The notes: generated by a model not told the origin, from the letters alone. A DNA stretch of 10,480 bases from Clostridia bacterium (GCA_017480265.1 JAFVAZ010000075.1:1-10480); one strand, 5' to 3'; shown: positions 1 through 7,081, numbered from the stretch's first letter. Numbers and translations are program-made.

Positions 1-36
1 AATGGCGCAGAGTATGTTGGGGGGATTAGGCGTTGA
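1..36 (+). CDS. tarI: 3' end of a TarI-like ribitol-5-phosphate cytidylyltransferase (partial)
   Basis: Frame 1 is open from the window edge and ends at the TGA at 34-36, giving the eleven residues NGAEYVGGIRR. This tail resembles the C-terminus of TarI/IspD-type cytidylyltransferases, where an A-N-A-x-x-x-G-G-I type ending is familiar from staphylococcal TarI. Its stop overlaps the TTG start of tarJ in a TTGA arrangement, which suggests translational coupling. TarI converts ribitol 5-phosphate and CTP to CDP-ribitol and is normally encoded directly before tarJ. Only eleven residues are visible, so the call rests mostly on context; it could be another upstream gene. Confidence 0.5.
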   Translation, partial: NGAEYVGGIRR

Positions 37-1046
37 TTAATCACATATATCAATTGATTACTCCTCATTTTTTTTCTGTAGTTTACGATGATATAGACTT
101 AGATGGGCAAGTGATAGTACGGCCCAGATATATGTCTATATGCCATGCAGATCAAAGGTATTACCTAGGGATGAGAGATGCTAAGATTTTGAAGAAAAAG
201 TTGCCTATGGCACTAATCCATGAATGCTGCGGAGAAGTTGTATATGATAAATCGGGGAATTTTAAGATCGGACAAAAGGTTGTACTTATCCCCAATGTGC
301 CAGGCAAAAGCCAAAGTGATATATATGAAAATTATTCTGAAAACGCTAAATTCCTCTCGAGCTCTGTAGATGGCTTTATGCGGGAGTTTGTAGCCATGCC
401 GGCAGATAGGTTGGTCCCTTTTGATAATATAAAATATAGTACAGCTGCAATAACGGAATTTGTAAGTGTAACTTTTCACGCTTGCAACCGCCTAGAGAAA
501 GCTATGCACTCAAAAAGAGATGTCGTAGGGATATGGGGAGACGGCAGTTTATCGTATGTTTTGTCTTGTGTTTTGAAGGAACGTCTGCCCAAAAGTAAGA
601 TTATCGTATTTGGGAAGGATCTGCGAAAGTTGTCGTATTTTACTATGGTAGACGAAACCTACATGATAGATAATATCCCTCAAAGTATGCATGTGGATCA
701 TGCTTTTGAGTGTGCAGGAGGCGAGGGGAGCGCTCTAGCGATAAATGACATAATAAAATACATAAAGCCTCAAGGGACTGCAATACTACTGGGAGTAAGC
801 GAAAATAAAGTACCGATCAATACACGGGATATCCTGGAGAAGGGTTTTACCTTCATAGGGTGTAGTAGATCAGGAAGGGAAGATTTTGTAGGGGCAGTGG
901 AGTTGATGGAAAAAGAGAATTTTCAAATAAGATTGGACGCTATAATCACGCTGGAAGATGACGTTTGCAGCATCCCCGATATATATAGAGTTTTCAAGAA
1001 AGACACGTATAATTTATTTAAGACCGTATTCAGGTGGAATATATGA
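33..1046 (+). CDS. tarJ: Ribulose-5-phosphate reductase (TarJ), MDR alcohol dehydrogenase family
   Basis: This 337-residue cytoplasmic enzyme should reduce ribulose 5-phosphate to ribitol 5-phosphate with NADPH, the first step to CDP-ribitol. The N-terminus (MINHIYQLITP), the stretch IVRPRYMSICHADQRYY and the C-terminal part (DHAFECAGG, LLGVSE, NTRDILEKG, GCSRSG) match staphylococcal and Bacillus TarJ as I recall them, and the length is typical (about 340). Likely catalytic zinc ligands are C37, H63, E64 and E142. The nucleotide-binding turn is GIWGDGSLSY at 166-175. The four-cysteine structural zinc loop of classical alcohol dehydrogenases is absent, as expected for TarJ. The start is TTG at 33, preceded by a G-rich Shine-Dalgarno-like run at 19-24 and overlapping the upstream stop. 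No other function fits as well. Confidence 0.88.
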   Translation: MINHIYQLITPHFFSVVYDDIDLDGQVIVRPRYMSICHADQRYYLGMRDAKILKKKLPMALIHECCGEVVYDKSGNFKIGQKVVLIPNVPGKSQSDIYENYSENAKFLSSSVDGFMREFVAMPADRLVPFDNIKYSTAAITEFVSVTFHACNRLEKAMHSKRDVVGIWGDGSLSYVLSCVLKERLPKSKIIVFGKDLRKLSYFTMVDETYMIDNIPQSMHVDHAFECAGGEGSALAINDIIKYIKPQGTAILLGVSENKVPINTRDILEKGFTFIGCSRSGREDFVGAVELMEKENFQIRLDAIITLEDDVCSIPDIYRVFKKDTYNLFKTVFRWNI

Positions 1047-1078
1047 GAAATATTTAAGTTTTAATTAGGAGAAAAAGA

Positions 1079-2083
1079 ATGAAAAATCTGCAAAAATCAG
1101 TGATAAGCATTATTGTGCCAGTATTTAATGTAGAAAAATACTTAAAGAGATGCTTAAATTCTATAATCAATCAAGCATTTCAAAATTTCGAGCTTATCTT
1201 AGTGGATGACGGTTCTACGGATAACTCTGGGAAGATCTGCGATGAATATAAGCTCAAAGACAACAGGATAAAGGTAATACACCAGGAAAATGCCGGACTG
1301 AGTGTAGCAAGGAACGTTGGCATAGAGAGTGCGGTAGGGCAATATATCGGTTTTGTAGATGCAGATGACTATATCTCTTATAATATGTATGAAGTTTTGT
1401 ATAATTGCTTAATAGAAAATAACGCAGATGTAGCGGTATGTGGACTTTATAATTGCTTTGCAAATAAGAAGGTGCCGCAGTACAAAAAGAAGGAGTTTTA
1501 TTTGCTGGATAATATAACAGCGCTCAAGATGGCGCTGGAAGGAGTAGTTTTTTCTGTGCATGCAGTCAATAAACTATATAAGCGTAAGCTATTCAAAGAT
1601 AATATGTTCCCAAAGGGAAAGCTATCTGAGGATGCGTTTGTTATACCCAAGGTTTTGTATGAAAGCAATAAAGTAGCAGTGAAAACTTTGCCCATGTACT
1701 ATTATGTACATCACAATGACAGCATCACAACTTCTAGATATCAGGAAAAAGATTTAGATGTTGTGAATGCGTATTTTAGGAATCTAAAATTTGTTGAAAA
1801 GAATTGCCCCCAGCTGAGGAGGCAAGCGGAGTTTCGGCTTATGTGGGCATTTATGTATGTATTGGATAAGATGATTTTAACTGAAAATTTACATAAAGAG
1901 GATATGAGTAAATATTTAGAGATTATTAAAATACTGAAGAAAAGCACGCGGGAAATTTTGCTTAACCCTTATTTTTCTGTCAAAAGGAAGTTAGGAATCG
2001 TTACTCTGTGGTTAAATGAAAACTTATACAAAAGGCTTATATTTAAATATAGTAGGCAAATAAATAAGCTGACCGGAGAATAA
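1079..2083 (+). CDS. Family 2 (GT-A) glycosyltransferase, first copy
   Basis: This 334-residue enzyme probably transfers a sugar from a nucleotide sugar to the growing lipid-linked repeat unit at the cytoplasmic membrane face. The N-terminal GT-A domain opens with ISIIVPVFN (10-17), has the nucleotide-binding DDGSTD (43-48), the NAGLSVARN segment (71-79) and the metal-binding DADD (94-97). A conserved acidic pair E184-D185 (LSEDAF) follows and is the candidate catalytic base region. The C-terminal third is basic and amphipathic, fitting peripheral membrane attachment. A good AGGAGA ribosome binding site lies about 8 bases before the ATG, 32 bases after tarJ. The family is certain; donor and acceptor cannot be read from sequence. 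Confidence 0.9.
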   Translation: MKNLQKSVISIIVPVFNVEKYLKRCLNSIINQAFQNFELILVDDGSTDNSGKICDEYKLKDNRIKVIHQENAGLSVARNVGIESAVGQYIGFVDADDYISYNMYEVLYNCLIENNADVAVCGLYNCFANKKVPQYKKKEFYLLDNITALKMALEGVVFSVHAVNKLYKRKLFKDNMFPKGKLSEDAFVIPKVLYESNKVAVKTLPMYYYVHHNDSITTSRYQEKDLDVVNAYFRNLKFVEKNCPQLRRQAEFRLMWAFMYVLDKMILTENLHKEDMSKYLEIIKILKKSTREILLNPYFSVKRKLGIVTLWLNENLYKRLIFKYSRQINKLTGE

Positions 2084-2168
2084 TTGCGTAATTAAATTTA
2101 TAAGATTGTAAAAAAGCTGATGTGTGTGATTTACCAACAAGATAAATTGTAAAAAGGGAAATGTAAAC

Positions 2169-3605
2169 ATGAGATTTGAGAAATTTTTGAATGATAAGAC
2201 ATATGAAAAAATGCGGCTAGCTTATATGTTCCTATTTTTATTTGCGGTATTTACTCGGGTGTTTATGCCGATCGCCTTGCTGGAAACTCAAGCTATAAAT
2301 ACAGCTGTCTTTTCATTTGTTGCCATCTTTGGCGCAGGGACGATCCTAGTAGATCTTTTCACAAGTAAGGTATTGTTTACGGCCCAGAATAAAGTATGGC
2401 TTATCTTATTTTTAGTGATAGTCTTTCTCTCTAGCGCTTTAAATATTAAATATGGCATTTTAGGCAATATCAGGAACCTTGTGTGGCTAACTATCTCTTT
2501 TTTTGTTTTATATCCGGCAGATATAAATAAAAGCGCACAAATGCTCATAAAAGATCTAAGGCTGCTGAGCAATACTTTAATTGCGCTGTGGTTTTGGGGG
2601 ATATTATACTCGCTATATATGTTTTTAGCACAGGTGGGGTATTATGTTTATATCCCTCCGGATGCATTTTCGCGTCAGGGATTTATAGAAAACAGGTTGT
2701 TTGGGATATTTGAAGATCCCAACTACGCGGCGATGATTTCCATCATTGCAATTATGTTTTCTTTTTGGAATCTTAAAAAATTTTGCCAAGAAAAAAAATC
2801 CTTTAAAATTTTTTATTGCATCAATATCATTCTACAGATCTTCTATATAGCACTATCTGGCTCCAGGACGGCTCACTTGGTGCTTTGTGGCGGAGCATTT
2901 GTATTTTCGTTTTTTTATCTAAGGCAAAAGCATTTTAAGTGGAGAAAAAATGCAGCATTAAAGGAAATCATCTATTTGGGCCTGAGTGCATTGTTGAGCG
3001 TGAGTTTATTTTTCGCTATAAATCTAACAGCAAAAGGGTTATCCTATGCACCGATCGTTTTCAGTAATCTCCATTCACAAGTTAAAAACTCTGACGAGAC
3101 AAAGCGCTTAAAACCGGTAGAATTAAATAGAGAAGACCTCAAAGATAACAGTGACATATCTAGCTGCAGGGTAAAGATTTGGTCAAGTGCCTTAGAATTA
3201 TTCTTATCAAAGCCGATTTTTGGTACCTCACCGAGAAATATGCGAACCTATGCAAAACTGGAATTCCCAGATAACTTCATAGGCAAAAGGGGATATGCCG
3301 TTCACAATATTTACCTAGACGTTTTAACTTCAACGGGAATATTGGGGGCAGTTGCTTTGCTAATCTTTTTCATAAAATACCTTATCTTTGTATTGAAGTA
3401 TCTATTTGCACAGGATATCGAAAAAAAGCGACACTATTTAGATGTGGTGTTTTGCGTTACGATCGTAGTGATGATAGCGGCTTCCGCTATGTCGCTTTCG
3501 GAGATATTTTTTGTAAATACAATCTCTGTTTTATTCTTTTGGCTATTGCTGGGGCAAAGCGTATATTTTATCCGAAAAGATAAAATCCCTAATCTGGAAA
3601 AATAA
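2169..3605 (+). CDS. Wzy / O-antigen ligase-like polysaccharide polymerase, integral membrane
   Basis: This 478-residue protein has about ten or more hydrophobic segments and a large loop roughly at residues 295-375, a typical Wzy/WaaL-superfamily layout. Diagnostic pieces are RLFGIFEDPNYAAM (the GxFxDPNxxA motif, residues 176-189), LSGSRTA (229-235) and VHNIYLDVLTSTGILG (378-393), where the histidine after the long loop belongs to the conserved region of O-antigen ligase-domain proteins. It would polymerise flipped repeat units on the outer membrane face, or ligate polymer to an acceptor; these two roles cannot be separated by sequence. Its place between two glycosyltransferases and before a flippase favours polymerase. 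ATG start with a modest AAGGGAAA ribosome binding site; an 85-base gap precedes it. Confidence 0.8.
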   Translation: MRFEKFLNDKTYEKMRLAYMFLFLFAVFTRVFMPIALLETQAINTAVFSFVAIFGAGTILVDLFTSKVLFTAQNKVWLILFLVIVFLSSALNIKYGILGNIRNLVWLTISFFVLYPADINKSAQMLIKDLRLLSNTLIALWFWGILYSLYMFLAQVGYYVYIPPDAFSRQGFIENRLFGIFEDPNYAAMISIIAIMFSFWNLKKFCQEKKSFKIFYCINIILQIFYIALSGSRTAHLVLCGGAFVFSFFYLRQKHFKWRKNAALKEIIYLGLSALLSVSLFFAINLTAKGLSYAPIVFSNLHSQVKNSDETKRLKPVELNREDLKDNSDISSCRVKIWSSALELFLSKPIFGTSPRNMRTYAKLEFPDNFIGKRGYAVHNIYLDVLTSTGILGAVALLIFFIKYLIFVLKYLFAQDIEKKRHYLDVVFCVTIVVMIAASAMSLSEIFFVNTISVLFFWLLLGQSVYFIRKDKIPNLEK

Positions 3606-3655
3606 TCACTTTTATAACAAATATAGCAAAAATAAAAAAGAAAGGAACTGAAAAA

Positions 3656-4660
3656 TTGGACCGAGAAAAAATAAGTATAATTGTTCCTATTTACAATAAA
3701 TCAGATACAGTTAGATGTTGCCTCGAGAGTCTCTTGAAGCAAAGCTACAAAAATATAGAGATTATCTTGGTAGATGACGGTTCCACAGATGATACTTATG
3801 AGATCTGTGATTCCTTTGCAAAAAAAGATGAGCGAGTGCGATTGCTAAAAAATAAGCACGGAGGGGTTTCAAACGCGAGAAATTTTGGCTTGCAAGTTGC
3901 CACTGGGGAATACATACAGTTTGTAGATGCTGATGATTTTCTATGTGAAGATATGTGTTTAAAGTTAATAACTGCAGTTAAAGACAGCAAATCGGACGTA
4001 GTCGTTTGCTCTTATAAAAAACACGCCCGCAAAATAACTATAGAAAAGAGCTGTCCGAATTTTCAATGCGATAATGTAGTTGCCTTTAGAGAGAAATTTG
4101 CCTTTCTATTTGAAAATGCACTCTTTAACCCTCCTTGGAATAAATTATATAGGAAAGATAAGATAGCTACCTATTTTGCGGAAAATTTCTCTATAGGAGA
4201 AGATCTGCTCTTTAACTTGGCGTATTTCTCCCAATGTAGCAAAATTAAAATTATAAGCGATTGTCTTTATAATTATGTAGATAAAAGCATCCAATCTTTA
4301 AATAAATTATATTATGATGATTTAGTGGACAGGCAGGTCTTTTTATATAAAGAAGTAAAAAGATTTTGCGAGTTTAATTTCAATGATCCATCTTTGGGTG
4401 GTAGTATAGATAGAGTTTTTTTGAAGGAGATATATTACGCATTAAAGAAAGTAGTATTCAGGGAAGATCTACGCAATAAAGAAAAAATTTTAAAAATAAA
4501 TAAAATCATAAGCACAAAAGAGATTAAAGACATACCCAAAAACTTAAAAATCAACGACGCCCAAATAAAAATACTCAACTTCCTAATAAAGAATAAATTG
4601 AAATATTGTCTGCTTATTTTCTTTTATTTAAAAAAGCTTTTGTTTAAATCATTATTATAA
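3656..4660 (+). CDS. Family 2 (GT-A) glycosyltransferase, second copy
   Basis: A second 334-residue GT-A glycosyltransferase, only moderately similar to the one at 1079. Visible motifs are ISIIVPIYN (6-14), DDGSTD (40-45), HGGVSNARN (68-76), the metal-binding DADD (91-94), NPPWNKLYRKD before the acidic pair E182-D183 (IGEDLLFN). The C-terminus ends in a basic and hydrophobic stretch (KYCLLIFFYLKKLLFKSLL) that probably anchors it to the membrane. The start is TTG at 3656, following an AAAGGAA ribosome binding site at about 3641-3646; there is no ATG alternative before the first conserved strand. It should add another sugar to the same repeat unit. Substrate unknown. Confidence 0.88.
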   Translation: MDREKISIIVPIYNKSDTVRCCLESLLKQSYKNIEIILVDDGSTDDTYEICDSFAKKDERVRLLKNKHGGVSNARNFGLQVATGEYIQFVDADDFLCEDMCLKLITAVKDSKSDVVVCSYKKHARKITIEKSCPNFQCDNVVAFREKFAFLFENALFNPPWNKLYRKDKIATYFAENFSIGEDLLFNLAYFSQCSKIKIISDCLYNYVDKSIQSLNKLYYDDLVDRQVFLYKEVKRFCEFNFNDPSLGGSIDRVFLKEIYYALKKVVFREDLRNKEKILKINKIISTKEIKDIPKNLKINDAQIKILNFLIKNKLKYCLLIFFYLKKLLFKSLL

Positions 4661-4734
4661 AATATATATACTTTTAAATCTGTGAGGTTACTTATAAGAA
4701 AGATATTAATTTCGCGAAAGGCTGGAAAAATCGA

Positions 4735-6276
4735 ATGAAGTATAGAACAAGGACGAAAAATTCACTTATAAATACTTCGCTGGCGTTAGTTTCTTACGCT
4801 ATATTATTCTTGGGGCCATTTTTTGTTAGCCCATTTTTAGAAAATCACCTGGGCGGAGAATTTTTAGGTATTCAAAAAACTCTCGTAGATATTGTAGCCC
4901 TCCTGAGTATAGTGGAGCTTGGCATAAGCTATGGGATCATCTATAAGCTCTATGGCCCCATAGCGCACAAAGACCACAAGAAAATAGCAATTTTATTAAA
5001 CTTCTATAAAAACGCCTTCAAAGTAGTAGCAAGCGTAGTTTTAATATCGGGTTTGATTTTAACTTTGATGATACCTAAGATCTTCTCACAGAATCACACC
5101 ACAAGCAGTGTTTCAAACGCATATTTAACTTTCGCCTTTTTGCTATATATTTTAGATACGCTCTTGACGTATTTATTTGGGCACAAGAGAGCGATGCTCA
5201 TAGCCGATCAAAGAAACTATGTCCTCACAGTTTGCCGGACGTCTTGCCAGCTTTTGATGTTTACCGGGCAAATATTGGTTATATATTTTTTTAAGTCTTT
5301 TTTGTTATATGTTGTTACAAAGGTATCGTTTACTTTATTGGAGAGCCTTTTGATTAACTGGCAATACGATATTAGATATTCAGATCATATAGATTTAAAA
5401 ATAAAAGATAAACTGCCAAAGAGCGAAAAAAAAGATGTGTTCAAAAATTTAAATGCATTATTTTATCATAAAATAGGTTACCAAAGCTTAATTTCAGGCT
5501 CTACTCTGATAATGACTAAAAAACTAGGCAAAGTACTTACAGGATATTACTACCCGTATACTTTAATCACAAATGGATTGATAAGCGTGATAACGCAAGT
5601 ATTCAATGCGATATTATCTAGTTTCGGGAATTTTCTTTCTAGCAATACAAAAGAGAAAATCTATGATATGTATAAAAAAATATTCTTTTTAAATCATTTG
5701 ATCTTTTCATTCTTTACGGTGTCTTTTGTTTGTTTGGTAGAGCCCTTTGTATACCTATGGATGGGAGAAGCCTTTATTTTCCCTATAGAAACGATTCTAC
5801 TAATAACTGCTAATTTTTATCTTTTAGGCATGCGGCAATCTATCTCAATGGTAAAGTCAAGTGTAGGTTTATATTGGCCGGATAGGCACTTTGCGATAAT
5901 AGAAGCAGCTTTAAATTTGACGCTGGCGTGGTTTTTAGTCACACCTTACGGTATAAATGGAATTTTAGCGGCTAATTTAATAAGTACCATTTTGGTACCA
6001 TTTTGGGTACAGCCTTATGTAGTTTATGAGAATATTTTGAAAAAACCTGTTTCTAAGTATTACAAGCGATTTTCTATATATTTAGCGGTGACATTAATCC
6101 AAGGAAGTATTACTTACTATCTATGCAGTTTATTCCCAGTAGATAACGCATTTTTTAAATTAATTATAAATGCCGGCTTCTGCGTACTTATCCCTAATAT
6201 CATAAATTTAATTCTATTTTGCAAATCAAAAGAACTGGTTTACTTGATAAATGTCGCAAAGAATTTGTTACGCTGA
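4735..6276 (+). CDS. Wzx-like polysaccharide repeat-unit flippase (MOP superfamily)
   Basis: This 513-residue protein is almost entirely hydrophobic helices (about twelve to fourteen) joined by short loops, the plan of Wzx/TacF flippases in the MOP exporter superfamily. The N-terminus (RTKNSLINTSLALVSYAILFLGPFF style, then LGGEFLGIQKTLVDIVALLSIVELGISYG, residues about 4-69) is characteristic of flippases in Gram-positive capsule and teichoic-acid clusters. It would move the undecaprenyl-linked repeat unit across the membrane for the polymerase encoded at 2169. It starts at ATG 4735 after a weak purine-rich site and a 74-base gap, and is the last gene of the cluster. A distant MATE-like transporter is the only alternative and does not fit the context. 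Confidence 0.87.
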   Translation: MKYRTRTKNSLINTSLALVSYAILFLGPFFVSPFLENHLGGEFLGIQKTLVDIVALLSIVELGISYGIIYKLYGPIAHKDHKKIAILLNFYKNAFKVVASVVLISGLILTLMIPKIFSQNHTTSSVSNAYLTFAFLLYILDTLLTYLFGHKRAMLIADQRNYVLTVCRTSCQLLMFTGQILVIYFFKSFLLYVVTKVSFTLLESLLINWQYDIRYSDHIDLKIKDKLPKSEKKDVFKNLNALFYHKIGYQSLISGSTLIMTKKLGKVLTGYYYPYTLITNGLISVITQVFNAILSSFGNFLSSNTKEKIYDMYKKIFFLNHLIFSFFTVSFVCLVEPFVYLWMGEAFIFPIETILLITANFYLLGMRQSISMVKSSVGLYWPDRHFAIIEAALNLTLAWFLVTPYGINGILAANLISTILVPFWVQPYVVYENILKKPVSKYYKRFSIYLAVTLIQGSITYYLCSLFPVDNAFFKLIINAGFCVLIPNIINLILFCKSKELVYLINVAKNLLR

Positions 6277-6292
6277 CATTTCCAGTATTTCT

Positions 6293-6322
6293 TTAACAAA
6301 TTTTAAAGTGTTCTGGTATAAT
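6293..6322 (+). promoter_or_regulatory. Sigma-A-like promoter of the IS3 remnant
   Basis: TTAACA at 6293-6298, an 18-base spacer and TATAAT at 6317-6322. The -10 box is preceded by TGG, giving an extended -10 (TGNTATAAT). It lies about 40 bases before the orfA start and inside or next to the presumed left end of the element, where IS3-family elements often carry their own promoter. It was read by eye; activity is not shown. Confidence 0.5.
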
Positions 6323-6350
6323 AAAGTAGGAACAGAAGGCGCGAAAAAAC

Positions 6351-6356
6351 AGGAGG
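6351..6356 (+). promoter_or_regulatory. Ribosome binding site AGGAGG for IS3 orfA
   Basis: A perfect AGGAGG lies seven bases before the ATG at 6364. It settles the true orfA start as 6364 and not the longer open frame that begins inside the flippase gene at 6251. Confidence 0.7.
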
Positions 6357-6363
6357 GAAAGAA

Positions 6364-6647
6364 ATGGGAAAACAGTACCCCAAATAAATATAAAAAAGGG
6401 ATAGTAGAAGAATACTTAAAAGGAGAAAATAGCCTAAGACAAACGTCGATAGATTACAATGTAGTCGAAAGTACGCTAAGAGGATGGATAAAGAAATACA
6501 GCGAAGAATGCCAAGAAACCACAGGAAAATAGTGAATATGATGCGATAGAAGAAATAGTAAAGATTAAATAAAAAATAAAAGAGCAAGAAAAGGAAATAT
6601 ATTTTCTAAAAAAAGCGACGGCATTCTTCGAAAAGGAGATCGATTAG
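6364..6647 (+). pseudogene. IS3-family transposase OrfA, frameshifted
   Basis: Starting at ATG 6364 the frame reads MGKQYPK then stop. A shift at the four-C run 6378-6381 restores the familiar OrfA text (NKYKKGIVEEYLKGENSLR, then QTSIDYNVVESTLRGWIKKY), a helix-turn-helix that would bind the element ends. A second shift near 6505-6525 is needed to reach NSEYDAIEEIVKIK, followed by an in-frame TAA (6570) and then KEQEKEIYFLKKATAFFEKEID, the leucine-zipper-like OrfA tail, ending at TAG 6645. Reconstructed length is about 93 residues, normal for IS3 OrfA. Two frameshifts plus a nonsense codon make it dead. The family call is secure, the subgroup is not. Confidence 0.8.
6608..6614 (+). other. IS3 programmed -1 frameshift slippery site (A7)
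   Basis: Seven A residues followed by G, read in the orfA frame as A-AAA-AAA-G, lie about 30 bases before the orfA stop. Slipping back one base here gives KKSDGILRKGDRLVAYRFITE, the usual start of IS3 OrfB. This is the standard location and composition of the signal that makes the OrfAB fusion transposase. The downstream frame is now broken, so the site is a relic. Confidence 0.55.
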
Positions 6648-6744
6648 TGGCATATAGATTTATAACAGAATAAAAAATAAGTTGGGGGGGGGACTATGGC
6701 TGTGTAAAAAAATTAAATATAATCCTAAGCAGTTACTATAATTA
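6614..6744 (+). pseudogene. IS3-family transposase OrfB, N-terminal remnant
   Basis: In the -1 frame the sequence reads SDGILRKGDRLVAYRFITE, then TAA at 6671. The text continues in shifting frames as WLCKK (6697-6711) and LNIILSSYYNYL (from 6713), matching the N-terminal segment of IS3 OrfB that precedes the integrase catalytic core (typically R..FITE, LCKxLNxSxSxYYxYL). Frame changes fall at a nine-G run (6684-6692) and a seven-A run (6706-6712). The DDE catalytic domain is absent because the gene ends where the palindrome at 6744 begins. Confidence 0.7.
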
Positions 6745-6833
6745 TCTAAGGCAACGCCACATAAATAGCAACAAAAAATAGCGGAGACTTATCTTCTGCT
6801 CTTTGTTGCTTTTTATGCGGCGTTGCCTTAGAT
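6744..6833. repeat. 90-bp near-perfect palindrome (MITE-like hairpin)
   Basis: Arms 6744-6775 and 6802-6833 are reverse complements with 30 of 32 positions matching; each carries GGCAACGCC or its near copy and a GCAACAAA inner part. Pairing partly continues inward (AGCGGAGA against TCTTCTGCT), leaving a short loop near 6788-6793. It interrupts the IS3 OrfB remnant. TTTT follows on the + strand, so it may also end transcripts leaving the flippase gene. Its length and symmetry fit a small non-autonomous element or a dispersed palindromic repeat. No clear target-site duplication is seen. Confidence 0.7.
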
Positions 6834-6848
6834 TTTGTTCGATTAATC

Positions 6849-7052
6849 CTAGATTTTCGCAATTTTTTTCAGTGCTTCGAAATACTCGTCCTCGAATTTT
6901 TAGATGCTCTTTTGCTGGTAGTAAATTATTGCCAACAAAAGACCTATCGCTATCATTTGCATTATTTGCATTTTGTCATAGTGCTTATCAATGCTAGATT
7001 CTTTATTTAAAAACTTATAAACCCAGTGATCAGTGGGAATTGTTAGGCCTAT
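6849..7052 (-). pseudogene. Unidentified coding-like remnant with one membrane segment
   Basis: On the minus strand a frame open from 7052 reads IGLTIPTDHWVYKFLNKES, then SIDKHYDKMQIMQMIAIGL, LLAIIYYQQKSI and a TAA at 6900-6902. After that stop it continues as KFEDEYFEALKKIAKI to TAG at 6849. The composition looks protein-like: a hydrophobic helix (about 12 residues around AIGLLLAIIYY) followed by a charged amphipathic helix. The first ATG in frame is at 6971, which would give only 23 residues, and no ribosome binding site precedes it. I do not recognise the family. It could be a decayed small membrane protein, the tail of a lost gene following cdsA, or chance. Confidence 0.22.
7022..7037 (-). 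terminator. Weak hairpin after cdsA, possible terminator
   Basis: On the minus strand CCCA-C-TGATCA-C-TGGG can fold with a four-base-pair outer stem and a mismatch, followed by TTTATAAGTTTTT. It lies 45 bases after the cdsA stop, where an operon terminator is expected. The stem is short and interrupted, so this is only a candidate. Confidence 0.2.
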
Positions 7053-7081
7053 TTACACAACTGATAGTTAAATTTACCTCA

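Larger units (their letters stand above)
6309..6744 (+). mobile_element. Truncated, decayed IS3-family insertion sequence
   Basis: The stretch encodes recognisable IS3 orfA and the beginning of orfB in broken frames. The left end is placed tentatively at the TG of TGTTCTGG (6309), because IS3-family ends usually begin with TG. The right part is missing: orfB similarity stops at the edge of the palindrome beginning at 6744, leaving well under half of a normal 1.2-1.5 kb element. No right inverted repeat or target duplication is visible. The element sits 32 bases after the flippase stop, so insertion did not interrupt that gene. Confidence 0.75.

Noticed and set aside
2105..2155. Direct repeat ATTGTAAAAA (2105-2114 and 2146-2155) before the polymerase gene
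   Set aside because: Ten bases of A/T-rich sequence repeated once in an AT-rich gap is easily chance, and no promoter boxes line up with it.
6251..6532. Open frame of 93 codons beginning inside the flippase gene
   Set aside because: Its first part is the out-of-frame end of the flippase and upstream DNA. Only the part after about 6380 is IS3 OrfA, reached by a frameshift; the true start is ATG 6364 with AGGAGG.
6570..6902. Possible recoding of TAA as a sense codon
   Set aside because: In-frame TAA codons occur at 6570, 6671 and 6900, all in degraded sequence that also has frameshifts. All intact genes end normally and contain no internal stops, so decay explains them.
6803..6997. Plus-strand open frame of 64 codons across the palindrome arm
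   Set aside because: It begins inside a hairpin arm, has no ribosome binding site and no recognisable motif; the protein-like signal in this stretch is on the minus strand.
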